A stretch of 64,000 bases of DNA, taken from assembly GCF_004349355.1 (NCBI RefSeq), contig NZ_SMFK01000001.1, positions 919,393 through 983,392 on the forward strand. The letters run 5' to 3'. Positions 37,280 through 46,135 of this stretch are shown piece after piece. A program made the translations under genes and the position numbers. Numbering within the stretch: position 1 is the stretch's first letter; the number at the start of each line of letters is the position of its first letter. The notes under the pieces were generated by a model. It worked only from the letters and a program-made list of their open reading frames with translations, was not told where the DNA came from and searched no databases. The stretch is from Flavobacterium cellulosilyticum. Its GTDB lineage: Bacteria > Bacteroidota > Bacteroidia > Flavobacteriales > Flavobacteriaceae.

Positions 37280-38533
37280 ATGTCTAGAGTTTTACCATAT
37301 CATATTCATCATATACAATTAAATAATGATCAACTCCTTAATATTTCCCCAAAAGTTGGTCTGAGATATTATTATGTTTTCTGGTGGAAAAACATACCAC
37401 TTGGACAGTTGTTAATTGAAGAAGAAGGTGTTACTAATATTCATACATCAATTTTGGACGCCATATTACCAGCCTTAAAAAAATATAGCATACGGGCAAA
37501 ATATATAAAAGAGCTTCAAAGCTCATATTTATCTTATAATTATATTGAATTTAATTTACTAATTGAAAAAATTCTTGAAAACTTTTTAAATAAAGAAATT
37601 CCTGAAAAAGTCGACATTTCAATCGTTATATGCACCAGAAATAGAAGTGAAAGTTTGAAAAAGTGCTTGGAAAAAATAAATATGCAACTATGTATGCCTA
37701 CAGAGATATTAGTTATAGACAATGCACCTTCAGATAAAGCGACAAAAGCTGTTGCAAAACAATTTATTAATGTAACTTATCATAAAGAACCTAAACCAGG
37801 TTTATCAATTGCACGAAACTTAGGTGCGAAATTAGCCAAGTGCCCAATAATTGCTTATACAGATGATGATGTTGAAGTTGATAAATTATGGACTTACAAT
37901 ATTTGGAATGCATTTAATAATGAAGAGATTGATGCATTAACAGGTCTTGTAATAGCATCTTCACTTGAAACTGAAAGTCAACAAATATTTGAAAAACATT
38001 GGGGATTTAACAAAGGTTATGAAGATATTTATTTTAACTTAAATTATATTCAAAATTCTAAAGGTATTCCAAGAGTATGGGAAATTGGAGCTGGAGCAAA
38101 CATGGCATTTAAAAAAGAAGTAATATCTAAAATGAATTATTTTGATGAACGCCAAGGCGCAGGGGCCTCCGGTTGTAGTGAAGATTCAGAACTATGGCTC
38201 AAAATGCTTATTAATGGGTATAAAATTCAATATAATCCCCGAGCAGTTGTATTTCATGAACATCGTAAAGAAAAAAAGCAGTTAAAAAAACAACTGTATA
38301 GTTACATGCGGGGTCATGTGGTATCAATATTATTACAGCATAAGGAAAACAAATTTTTAGGATATAAAAGATATGCCTATCAATTGCCAAACTATTATTT
38401 ATTATTATTGCGTATGGGTTTTCCAAATTTTAAATTTAGGTATAGCACTTTATTAAGTGAAATAAAAGGCCTTATTTCTGGACTAAAATTTTATGCCTAT
38501 AATAAGAATAAACCAAGACTTGTTAAAAAATAA
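37280..38533 (+). CDS. Glycosyltransferase family 2 with N-terminal extension
   Basis: 417 residues. About 110 N-terminal residues of unknown fold precede the GT-A domain: DISIVICTRNRSESLKKCLE, ILVIDNAPSD, IAYTDDDVEVDK (metal-binding acidic run), GAGANMAFKKEV and SGCSEDSELWLKML (catalytic acidic block). The C-terminus has basic and hydrophobic stretches that could associate with the membrane. Similar extended enzymes occur in capsule and O-antigen clusters. Donor and linkage unknown. Confidence 0.88.
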   Translation: MSRVLPYHIHHIQLNNDQLLNISPKVGLRYYYVFWWKNIPLGQLLIEEEGVTNIHTSILDAILPALKKYSIRAKYIKELQSSYLSYNYIEFNLLIEKILENFLNKEIPEKVDISIVICTRNRSESLKKCLEKINMQLCMPTEILVIDNAPSDKATKAVAKQFINVTYHKEPKPGLSIARNLGAKLAKCPIIAYTDDDVEVDKLWTYNIWNAFNNEEIDALTGLVIASSLETESQQIFEKHWGFNKGYEDIYFNLNYIQNSKGIPRVWEIGAGANMAFKKEVISKMNYFDERQGAGASGCSEDSELWLKMLINGYKIQYNPRAVVFHEHRKEKKQLKKQLYSYMRGHVVSILLQHKENKFLGYKRYAYQLPNYYLLLLRMGFPNFKFRYSTLLSEIKGLISGLKFYAYNKNKPRLVKK

Positions 38534-38538
38534 ACGTA

Positions 38539-40194
38539 ATGAAACCAACATCAAATTCAAAAAAACCTATAGTTTCAGTAATTATTACATGCTATAACCA
38601 TGGATATTATTTGCCAAAAGCAATTGAAAGTGTTTTAAACCAAACGTATCATAATTTTGAAATAATAGTAATTGATGATGGATCTATAGATAATACAAAA
38701 AATGTTTGTTTAAAATATCCATCTGTTAATTATTTTTATCAAGTAAATGCTGGACTTTCGGCTGCAAGGAACAGTGGTATTAAATATTCTTCTGGAGACT
38801 ATTTAGTGTTTTTGGATGCAGATGATTGGCTTTTAGAAACAGCTTTAGAAAGTAATTTAGATTTACTAATAAAAAAAAATGAAATAGCGTTTGTTTCTGG
38901 TGGCCACGAGTTATATTATGAACCTGAAGACAAAACGTGGTTTGTTCAAAAAGAAGTTGATAAAGACACCTATTTAAATCTCTTAGAAGGTAACTTTATT
39001 GGTATGCATGCCACTGTACTATATCAACGATGGGTCTTTGACACTTTTAAATTCGACACTTCTTTACCTTATTGTGAAGATTATGATTTATATCTACAAA
39101 TTACAAGGCAGCACCCAGTAATACACCATACAGGTTTAATTGCAGTGTATCGTTTACATGATAATAATATGTCTTCAAATTATTCCAGAATGATGAAATA
39201 TGCATTACTTGTAATATCAAATCAAAAAAAACACCTGGTAACTTCCGCCGAAAAGGAATCATTTTTACTTGGAATCGCTTTTTGGAAAAGCTACTATTCT
39301 AAAAAAATATATGATCATTTGTGTGCTCAGTTATATTCAACATTATATAATTTTAATAAAGAAGAAATTGAATGTTTGAAGACTAATAGCCCAATGCTCT
39401 ATGAAAAATTTAATACTAAAAAAAATCAATTCTCAAAAGATAGGATAGTTCTCATGGCTAAAAATGCTGTCAAAAATAAACTCATACCTACAAAAATCTT
39501 TGAGTCAATCAAGAAATTATATAAAAAGCAAATTATAGACTCTCCAACCATTGGGAAAATAAATTTAGGTGATTTAGATAGAACAACGCCATTTAGTACT
39601 CAATTTGGTTATGATCGTGGAGGACCATTAGACCGGTATTATATAGAAAATTTTCTAGATGAAAATTCCTTTAAAGTTAAAGGAAGAGCGCTCGAAATAG
39701 GTGATAACGAATATACCTTAAAATATGGCGGTGACAAACTTACCCAGAGTGATATTTTACATATTGATGAATCTAATAAACAAGCCACATATATTGGAGA
39801 TTTAAGCAATGCGCCTCACCTACCCTCCAATACCTTCGATTGTATAATATTAACACAAACATTGCATCTAATTTATGATTATAAAGCCGCTATCGAAACA
39901 TGTTATAGGGTTTTAAAACCTGGTGGAACTTTATTATTAACAGTTCCTGGAATCAGTCATATTGCACAAGATCAATGGAGTAAATATTGGTTGTGGTCTT
40001 TTACCGACGCATCAATTCAACGCATATTGCAAGAACATTTCTCCGAAGATAATATTACTATCAAAACTTACGGAAATGTACTTGTTGCTAGTGCCTTTTT
40101 ATATGGAATGGGTTTGCCAGAACTAAAAAAAGAACAACTAGATTATCATGATCCGCATTATCAAGTAATCATTACGGTTAAGGCCATAAAATAA
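38539..40194 (+). CDS. Fusion of GT2 glycosyltransferase and SAM methyltransferase
   Basis: 551 residues. The N-terminal GT-A domain (about 8-240) has SVIITCYNHGYYLPKAIESV, VIDDGSIDNT, VFLDADDW and YCEDYDLYLQI. The C-terminal class I methyltransferase (about 350-550) has the SAM-binding ALEIGDNEYT, then HLPSNTFDCIILTQTLHLIYD, YRVLKPGGTLLLTVPG and a late WLWSFT block. One polypeptide could thus add and methylate a sugar. Given the Wzt C-terminal domain, methylation at the chain end is an attractive but unproven role. No frameshift separates the domains. Confidence 0.88.
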   Translation: MKPTSNSKKPIVSVIITCYNHGYYLPKAIESVLNQTYHNFEIIVIDDGSIDNTKNVCLKYPSVNYFYQVNAGLSAARNSGIKYSSGDYLVFLDADDWLLETALESNLDLLIKKNEIAFVSGGHELYYEPEDKTWFVQKEVDKDTYLNLLEGNFIGMHATVLYQRWVFDTFKFDTSLPYCEDYDLYLQITRQHPVIHHTGLIAVYRLHDNNMSSNYSRMMKYALLVISNQKKHLVTSAEKESFLLGIAFWKSYYSKKIYDHLCAQLYSTLYNFNKEEIECLKTNSPMLYEKFNTKKNQFSKDRIVLMAKNAVKNKLIPTKIFESIKKLYKKQIIDSPTIGKINLGDLDRTTPFSTQFGYDRGGPLDRYYIENFLDENSFKVKGRALEIGDNEYTLKYGGDKLTQSDILHIDESNKQATYIGDLSNAPHLPSNTFDCIILTQTLHLIYDYKAAIETCYRVLKPGGTLLLTVPGISHIAQDQWSKYWLWSFTDASIQRILQEHFSEDNITIKTYGNVLVASAFLYGMGLPELKKEQLDYHDPHYQVIITVKAIK

Positions 40195-40201
40195 ATATGA
40201 A

Positions 40202-41206
40202 ATGATGTTAAATCGGATAAAAAAATATTTAGGTCTATCAGAACCTAAAGCTATTGTTTTAATGTATCATAGGGTATGTAATATTAAAACAGATCCCTGG
40301 CAAATGGCTGTTAGTCCTAATAATTTTGAAGAACATATCAAAATGATTACCAAAAGCTTCAAAGTTTTATCACTTACCGACTTAGAGAAACAATTAGGTC
40401 AAGGCAAAATAGAACGCAATAGTATTTATGTAACATTTGATGATGCCTACTATGATAATTTCTTATATGCTAAACCTATATTAGAAAAATATCATTGTCC
40501 CGCAACTTTCTTTGTGCCTTCGCATTTTATAGACAAACAAGAATTATTTTGGTGGGATGAATTAGAAAGCATCATCCTTTACTTTAGAATTTTACCTGGA
40601 AAACTTACAATGAACATCAATGATACTATTCATCATTTTGAGTTTGAAATAGAAAAATTAACCGATGAAATTCAAAAAAAGCATGAATCATGGAATTACC
40701 AATTAGAACCGCCAACAAATCGTTGCAAATTATACATTAATATAGCTGAACTTTTAAAACCACTACCCTATGAAAAAATAGTTGCTGCTTTGAATTATAT
40801 AAAAAAATGGAGCGATTTTACTTCAAATAAATCGGTTGAAAATTTACTAATGAGTTCCAAACATTTAAAACATTTGTCAAATAATAAATTATTCAGTTTA
40901 GGAATACACACCAAAACACATCCTGCCTTGGCAAACCATTCATTTGAATTTCAATTAGATGAAATTTATGGATCTAAACAGTATCTCTCAAATATTAACC
41001 ATTCTGATATTAATACTATAGCATATCCTCATGGCGACTATAATAATGAAACTCTTATAGCTGCTAGGCAAAATGGGGTTGCTTTAGGTTTTACTACCGA
41101 AGAGCATATAATTACAAGAAGTTCTTCGCCACTTACCTTAGGCCGTCTTTGGGTGGTTAATTCTGATGAATTAGTGCTCAAAAATAAAATTATTAAAATG
41201 CTATAA
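40202..41206 (+). CDS. Polysaccharide deacetylase (NodB fold)
   Basis: 334 residues. KAIVLMYHRV opens the domain; YVTFDDAYYDNF carries the catalytic/metal Asp pair, GIHTKTHPALANH the metal His, and IAYPHGDYN the late motif. Members remove N- or O-acetyl groups from sugars. Last gene of the operon, starting seven bases after the preceding stop (ATG 40202 or 40205). No signal peptide, so it would act in the cytoplasm on lipid-linked intermediates, although some family members lack deacetylase activity. Confidence 0.88.
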   Translation: MMLNRIKKYLGLSEPKAIVLMYHRVCNIKTDPWQMAVSPNNFEEHIKMITKSFKVLSLTDLEKQLGQGKIERNSIYVTFDDAYYDNFLYAKPILEKYHCPATFFVPSHFIDKQELFWWDELESIILYFRILPGKLTMNINDTIHHFEFEIEKLTDEIQKKHESWNYQLEPPTNRCKLYINIAELLKPLPYEKIVAALNYIKKWSDFTSNKSVENLLMSSKHLKHLSNNKLFSLGIHTKTHPALANHSFEFQLDEIYGSKQYLSNINHSDINTIAYPHGDYNNETLIAARQNGVALGFTTEEHIITRSSSPLTLGRLWVVNSDELVLKNKIIKML

Positions 41207-41313
41207 ATACCTAAATTAAATGTTTTGTATCGTAACTTTTTGGCACTTCCCAACCAAATATCATAAACTATTACAAGATGAGCAGCACTTGAAATTGCTC
41301 CCCATAACGCTGC

Positions 41314-41332
41314 TTTTGAGGAGAAGATTTAA
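41314..41332 (+). pseudogene. Remnant of the addB 3' end
   Basis: TTTTGAGGAGAAGATTTAA reads FEEKI-stop and matches the last codons of the AddB-like gene (FEEKV-stop at 32151-32168). It overlaps the intact hydrolase stop exactly as the addB stop overlaps the pseudogene stop. Marks the right edge of the inserted segment. Confidence 0.7.
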
Positions 41333-42111
41333 ACTCCTTTGAAAAACTCTAGCAAAACGGTTTTCAATTCGTCTTGATTTTCAATGTGGCTCATATGTCC
41401 GTCGGGGAAAGTAACGAGTTTTGCGGCAGTATTTTCTATTTGTTCCAAAGAATCCTTGTAAACTAAAACAGGGTCTTTTTCTCCCAGAATCAGCATTTTG
41501 GGATATGGCGTATGATGCAATAATACTTCTCTATTTTTGCGAATTTTCATTCCTTCGAGTGACGCTACAACTCCTTGCAAAGGCGTTTTCAAGGCTTCTT
41601 TCTTTACTTTTTCAATTTCATCCGCTAGCTTTTCTCGATTGTCGGGATTGAATAAATTAGCAATAGAAAGTCTCACAAAACCGGCATAATCTTTCTTTAC
41701 GGCTTTTATGGCGCGATCACGATTTGTTTTTCGCGCCTCGCTGTCGGCTTTTGAAGTCGAATTCATCAAAACCAATCCTTTTATCATTATAGGAAACATT
41801 TCGGCGAAAGCCAAAGCCACATAACCGCCCATTGAATGCCCAACAAGAATCACTTTCCGAATTCGTAATTCTGATAAAACTGCTCGAACAACTTCGGCAT
41901 TTTCTTCCATCGAATGGACGTATCCCAAGCATTCCGACTCGCCATGACCTAACAAATCAATGGTTATAACTCGGTGTTTTAAACTTAACTCTGGAGCCAA
42001 ATTCTGCCACATGGATTTGTTTTCCAAAAAACCGTGGAGTAATACAACAGCGCTGCCTTTTCCAGTATCGGAATAGGAGATTTTCGTGTTTTTGTAGAGG
42101 ATTTGATTCAT
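41329..42111 (-). CDS. Alpha/beta hydrolase
   Basis: 260 residues, alpha/beta hydrolase fold. Oxyanion HGFLENKSMW near residue 27, acidic block DLLGHGESE, nucleophile elbow GHSMGGY near residue 93, catalytic Asp region LILGEKDPV and His in FPDGHMSHIEN. Probably an esterase or C-C hydrolase; the substrate cannot be told. It is the functional copy of the pair whose decayed member lies at 32165-32770. In the ancestral order it probably followed addB directly. A TAttTTTG -7 box lies at 42128-42135 on the minus strand. Confidence 0.92.
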   Translation of the reverse strand: MNQILYKNTKISYSDTGKGSAVVLLHGFLENKSMWQNLAPELSLKHRVITIDLLGHGESECLGYVHSMEENAEVVRAVLSELRIRKVILVGHSMGGYVALAFAEMFPIMIKGLVLMNSTSKADSEARKTNRDRAIKAVKKDYAGFVRLSIANLFNPDNREKLADEIEKVKKEALKTPLQGVVASLEGMKIRKNREVLLHHTPYPKMLILGEKDPVLVYKDSLEQIENTAAKLVTFPDGHMSHIENQDELKTVLLEFFKGV

Positions 42112-42127
42112 CGCTGTAAACTTGACA

Positions 42128-42135
42128 CAAAAATA
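42128..42135 (-). promoter_or_regulatory. -7 box of the hydrolase gene
   Basis: TAttTTTG on the minus strand, 16 bases before the ATG. Confidence 0.5.
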
Positions 42136-42192
42136 AGGCTAAATTTTTTAAACCATATAAGAAATGTAAGGACATTTAAGTAATATAAATAG

Positions 42193-42200
42193 TATATTTG
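42193..42200 (+). promoter_or_regulatory. -7 box of the abiH-like gene
   Basis: TAtaTTTG, 17 bases before the ATG at 42218; no TTG at the -33 distance. Confidence 0.55.
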
Positions 42201-42217
42201 AGTAAAGGATTTTAGAT

Positions 42218-43414
42218 ATGAATAGACTTGTTATTATTGGAAACGGATTTGATTTAGCTCATGGATTGCCAACCTCTTATAAAGATTTTATTGATGATTA
42301 TTGGAAGAAAGTAAATAGTTCAAGTTACGATGATGATTTTGTTTCATTTGAAAATATTGGGCAAAATCTTAAATTTTATCACGTTGAGAATTTAAAAGGA
42401 TTAGCAAATTTTATCATGCAGTATGATGAAAAAATAAAATTTTCAGATGCTGAAATTTATCGTGAACATGGAAACAATAATAGTGGTAAATATCCAAGAG
42501 CTCATATACTTAATTATAAAAATGTTTTTTTTAGATTAATAAATCAAAAATCGATTCAGAATTGGGTTGATATTGAAAATGAATATTATAGGGAATTAAA
42601 AAAGATTATGAAATCAAAGTGTTTGGACATTTCAAAATCTGAAGATTATTGGTCACAGGAACAAAAAGCACAAGTTGAAAAGTTAAATATTGAATTTGAA
42701 GACATTAAAAATCTTTTAGAAAACTACTTGTCAAAAACATTTGATGCGGTTTATAATTTTGAGAATATTATGAATTTGGATATTATTAATCATTTGAATT
42801 CAAATCCGAGATATGAAGATTTTTTATTTGAAAAAGAGGATGGGATTTTTTATAATAAAAAAGAAAATTTAAAATTAGGTAATACTCTACTTTTGAGTTT
42901 TAATTATACTAAAACAGCTTTAGATTATTCGAATTATCTGTCAAATAAAGGTTTGGATATTAATTACAATTATATTCACGGTAAGACGGGAGTAAAAGAG
43001 TTACCAATAATATTTGGCTTTGGTGATGAAATGGATGATGATTATAAAGAATTAGAAAACATTGATGAAAATGAATATCTTAAATATTTTAAATCAATTC
43101 AATATTTAGAACATTCTAATTATAAATATTTGTATAATTTTGTTGAAAAGGAACCTTTTCAAGTCTTTGTTTTTGGTCATTCTTGTGGTTTGTCCGATAG
43201 AACTTTATTGAGTACTATATTTGAAAATCGTAATTGTTTTTCTTTGAGAGTCTTTTATCATCAGAAAAAAAGTTCAGATAATTACACTGAATTAATTCAA
43301 AACATTTCTAGACATTTTGCTGATAAAAAGATGTTAAGGAAAAAAGTTGTTGAGAAAAGACATTGTGAAGCATTGATTAAGTTTATTGCTGAAGAAAACG
43401 GCTCACTTTCGTAA
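42218..43414 (+). CDS. AbiH family phage abortive-infection protein
   Basis: 398 residues. The N-terminal MNRLVIIGNGFDLAHGLPTS is the family hallmark (GNGFDLAHGL), and the C-terminal VFVFGHSCGLSDRTLLSTIF is the second conserved block. AbiH was found as a lactococcal abortive-infection protein; its mechanism is not well established. It stands alone with its own promoter, beside the polysaccharide island and without other phage genes. The final six codons and the stop lie inside a hairpin that also occurs at 44436-44461. Codon use is strongly AT-biased. Confidence 0.88.
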   Translation: MNRLVIIGNGFDLAHGLPTSYKDFIDDYWKKVNSSSYDDDFVSFENIGQNLKFYHVENLKGLANFIMQYDEKIKFSDAEIYREHGNNNSGKYPRAHILNYKNVFFRLINQKSIQNWVDIENEYYRELKKIMKSKCLDISKSEDYWSQEQKAQVEKLNIEFEDIKNLLENYLSKTFDAVYNFENIMNLDIINHLNSNPRYEDFLFEKEDGIFYNKKENLKLGNTLLLSFNYTKTALDYSNYLSNKGLDINYNYIHGKTGVKELPIIFGFGDEMDDDYKELENIDENEYLKYFKSIQYLEHSNYKYLYNFVEKEPFQVFVFGHSCGLSDRTLLSTIFENRNCFSLRVFYHQKKSSDNYTELIQNISRHFADKKMLRKKVVEKRHCEALIKFIAEENGSLS

Positions 43415-43421
43415 ACCGTTT
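43396..43421 (+). terminator. Hairpin overlapping the abiH-like 3' end
   Basis: AAACGG (43396-43401) pairs with CCGTTT (43416-43421). The T tail is weak. The same sequence with two base changes occurs at 44436-44461. Confidence 0.5.
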
Positions 43422-43441
43422 ATAATTATCTTCTAAAAGTT

Positions 43442-44242
43442 TTAAAACCGATTATCCCCATCCAATAAATTTCCCAATCCGCCAAGCAAACTACCTTCAT
43501 CGCGACTGTTTCCGCCAGATTTTGGTGCAGAAGCAATGATTCTATCAGCTAAACGGCTAAAAGGTAGTGATTGTATGTAAACAGTTCCGGGACCTCGAAG
43601 TGTGGCGTAAAATAAACCCTCGCCACCAAAAACAGAATTTTTGATTCCGCCAATGAATTCGATGTCGTAATCAACATCTTTGGTAAATCCAATAATACAG
43701 CCAGTATCCACTTTCAGAACTTCGCCTGCTTTTAGTTCTTTTTTGGCCATCGTACCTCCAGAATGTACAAATGCCATTCCGTCTCCTTCGATTTTTTGCA
43801 TGATAAAGCCTTCTCCGCCAAAAAAACCACGGCCTAATTTTTTGGAGAATTCAATTCCTACTGAAACTCCTTTGGCGGCACATAAGAACGAACTTTTTTG
43901 GCAAATGAATTTTCCTTGAAATTGGGTTAGATCGATAGGTAGAATTTTTCCGGGATAGGGTGAGGCAAAGGACACTTTACCTTTGGTGTTGTTTTGATTG
44001 ATAAAAGCAGTCATGAACAAACTTTCACCCGTAAGAACGCGTTTTCCAGCACTGAGAAGTTTGTCGAAAATTCCAGATTGTTGTTGGGAACCATCGCCAA
44101 AAACAGTTTGCATTTGGATATTATTGTCCATCATCATGAAGCTTCCTGCTTCGGCAATGACGATTTCTTGTGGATCGAGTTCTATTTCTACGTATTGCAT
44201 TTCTTCGCCAAATATCTCGTAATCTATTTCGTGTGCTTGCAT
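43442..44242 (-). CDS. TIGR00266/AIM24 family protein
   Basis: 266 residues, beta-rich, glycine-rich loops. Family features: EAGSFMMMD near residue 35, TGESLFMTAF, the LGRGFFGGEGFIMQKIEG block, VDTGCIIGFT and SVFGGEGLFYATLRGPG. Related to mitochondrial AIM24 and phospholipid-scramblase-like beta folds; biochemical role unknown. It is the usual length, has no signal peptide and no membrane segment, and is apparently monocistronic. Confidence 0.88.
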   Translation of the reverse strand: MQAHEIDYEIFGEEMQYVEIELDPQEIVIAEAGSFMMMDNNIQMQTVFGDGSQQQSGIFDKLLSAGKRVLTGESLFMTAFINQNNTKGKVSFASPYPGKILPIDLTQFQGKFICQKSSFLCAAKGVSVGIEFSKKLGRGFFGGEGFIMQKIEGDGMAFVHSGGTMAKKELKAGEVLKVDTGCIIGFTKDVDYDIEFIGGIKNSVFGGEGLFYATLRGPGTVYIQSLPFSRLADRIIASAPKSGGNSRDEGSLLGGLGNLLDGDNRF

Positions 44243-44330
44243 CTTAATATGAGTTTTATTGTTATTGGTCTATCATTGAATAGTAAAGTTACAAAATTGA
44301 ACTTAATTTCTAAATTGGATATTTCGCGCA

Positions 44331-44395
44331 AGGGATAAAAGCGGCATCCTTTTATGGAGCGATAGCGGAATAAAAGATATAGCGGATAGCCCGAC
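44331..44395. repeat. Dispersed palindromic repeat, copy B (reverse orientation)
   Basis: Reading the minus strand: GGGCTATCCGCTATATC, stem CTTTTAT/ATAAAAG, then GGATGCCGCTTTTATCCC. Same flanks as 52836-52904 and 19755-19834, with a different stem. Confidence 0.65.
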
Positions 44396-44430
44396 CGTGC
44401 TGGAGTTTACGGAAGCGGGGATGTGCCATA

Positions 44431-44461
44431 AAAAAAAACGGCTCACTCTCGTAATCCGTTT
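44431..44461 (-). terminator. Terminator of the Xaa-Pro peptidase gene
   Basis: On the minus strand AAACGG (44461-44456) pairs with CCGTTT (44441-44436) and runs into a long T tract. Confidence 0.75.
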
Positions 44462-44485
44462 CTGTATTCTGCGTTCTGTAATCTG

Positions 44486-45778
44486 CTATTTGTTCATCAA
44501 AGTTTCGATTTCCTCAATTTCAATCGGGATGTTGCGCATTAAATTAAAAGGTTCTCCAGTTTCCTGAACCACCACATTATCTTCTAGTCTAATGCCAAAA
44601 CCTTCAGCTGGAATGTAGATTCCAGGCTCAACGGTAAAAACCATATTGGCTTGCATGGGTTCGGCTAACTTACCGTAATCGTGTGTGTCCAATCCCATGT
44701 GGTGCGAAGTTCCGTGCATGAAGTATTTTTTGTAAGCGGGCCATTCCGGATTTTCGTTTTGAATATCGGCCTTGTCTAGAAGGCCTAAACCCAGTAATTC
44801 TGAAGTCATTAATTTACCCACTTCTATATGGTATTGTTTCCAAAGTGTTCCTGGAGTAAGCATTTTGGTAGCGTCGTTTTTAACACGAAGAACTGCATTG
44901 TAAACTGCTTTTTGTCTGTCATTATAACGTCCTGAAACGGGAATAGTTCGGGATAAATCACTGGAATAATTGGCATATTCAGCGGCAACATCCATTAGAA
45001 TCAAATCACCAGCTTTGCATTGTTGGTTATTTTCGATATAATGTAGCACATTTGCATTATTTCCTGAAGCGATAATGGGCGTATAAGCAAAACCTTTGGA
45101 ACGATTGCGAACGAATTCGTGAATCAATTCGGCTTCGATTTCGTATTCCATCACGTTTGGTTTTACGAAAGAGAGTAATCTTCGAAATCCTTTTTCTGTG
45201 ATGTTACAGGCATTTTGGATTAAATCCAATTCTTCGGTTTCTTTTACGGAACGTAATCTTTGTAAAATAGGATTGCTTTTGGCTACTGCGTGTGCTGGAT
45301 ATTTGTCTTTCCACCATTTTACAAATCGGGCTTCACGAGTTTCGGTTTCAACAGTGGCGCGATAATGTTCGTTGGTATTAATGTAAATGATCTCACAATA
45401 GGTCATTAGTTCAGCTAAAACTTTTTCAAAATCTTGTAGCCAATGCACGGTTTTAATTCCTGAAACTTCAAAGGCGCGGTCTTTGGTTAGTTTTTCGCCT
45501 TCCCAAATGGCGATGTGTTCGCTGGTTTCTTTAAGAAACAGCATTTCACGCTGGTTTTCGTATGGAGCGTCAGGGAAAAGTAGTAGAATACTTTCTTCTT
45601 GATCCACACCACTTAAATAAAAAATATCTCGGTGTTGGGCAAAAGGTAAAGTGCTATCAGCTGAAACGGGATAAATATCATTAGAGTTAAAAATGGCCAA
45701 ACTTTTTGGATTTATTTGTGCAGTGAACTTGAAACGGTTTTTTATGAAAAGCTGACTGCCTATTTGATGGTATTTCAT
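44486..45778 (-). CDS. Xaa-Pro aminopeptidase (aminopeptidase P family, M24)
   Basis: Removes N-terminal residues from X-Pro peptides using two metal ions. 430 residues: N-terminal creatinase-like domain (about 1-170), then the pita-bread catalytic domain with metal ligands Asp/Asp in MDVAAEYANYSSDLSRT, His in HGTSHHMGLDTHD, Glu in FTVEPGIYIP and Glu in IRLEDNVVV. All five ligands are present. No signal peptide. It reads towards a clear terminator and has a TAaaTTTG -7 box at 45810-45817. Confidence 0.94.
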   Translation of the reverse strand: MKYHQIGSQLFIKNRFKFTAQINPKSLAIFNSNDIYPVSADSTLPFAQHRDIFYLSGVDQEESILLLFPDAPYENQREMLFLKETSEHIAIWEGEKLTKDRAFEVSGIKTVHWLQDFEKVLAELMTYCEIIYINTNEHYRATVETETREARFVKWWKDKYPAHAVAKSNPILQRLRSVKETEELDLIQNACNITEKGFRRLLSFVKPNVMEYEIEAELIHEFVRNRSKGFAYTPIIASGNNANVLHYIENNQQCKAGDLILMDVAAEYANYSSDLSRTIPVSGRYNDRQKAVYNAVLRVKNDATKMLTPGTLWKQYHIEVGKLMTSELLGLGLLDKADIQNENPEWPAYKKYFMHGTSHHMGLDTHDYGKLAEPMQANMVFTVEPGIYIPAEGFGIRLEDNVVVQETGEPFNLMRNIPIEIEEIETLMNK

Positions 45779-46135
45779 TTTAAAGAATGATTATATTTTA
45801 TTTATATATCAAATTTAGACACTTTAAAATCAATAAAGAAAAAAATAACATTTTAATTTTTGTTTGTTCAAAAAATATATTCAAGTATTTAATAAAGAGT
45901 TTTGTTAAGATACAAAAATAGATATATCATAAAAAATACGTATTTATACGTAAATATTAGAATTATACGTATTAATTAATGTTAATATGCTAATATATTG
46001 GATTGAAAGATGGACTTGATACCTGATTAAATAGCCGACTTTAGAATAATTATAAATAGTAGCGAAAAGGTTGTAGTTCACTTCTATTTGGTTTATTTTT
46101 GCCTAAATTTTATAAATAATTTATTTTCAATACTT
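45779..46135. other. Divergent control region between the peptidase gene and sdhC
   Basis: 357 bases without a coding frame. Holds a peptidase -7 box (TAaaTTTG, 45810-45817, minus strand), three TACGTA palindromes at 45937, 45947 and 45966, and the sdh promoter at 46071-46101. Confidence 0.7.
46071..46101 (+). promoter_or_regulatory. sdhCAB promoter
   Basis: TTG (46071-46073), 20-base spacer, TAttTTTG (46094-46101), 34 bases before the sdhC ATG. Strong consensus match. Confidence 0.75.

Noticed and set aside
42218..43414. Prophage remnant around the abiH-like gene
   Set aside because: No integrase, structural or lysis genes on either side; neighbours are housekeeping genes.
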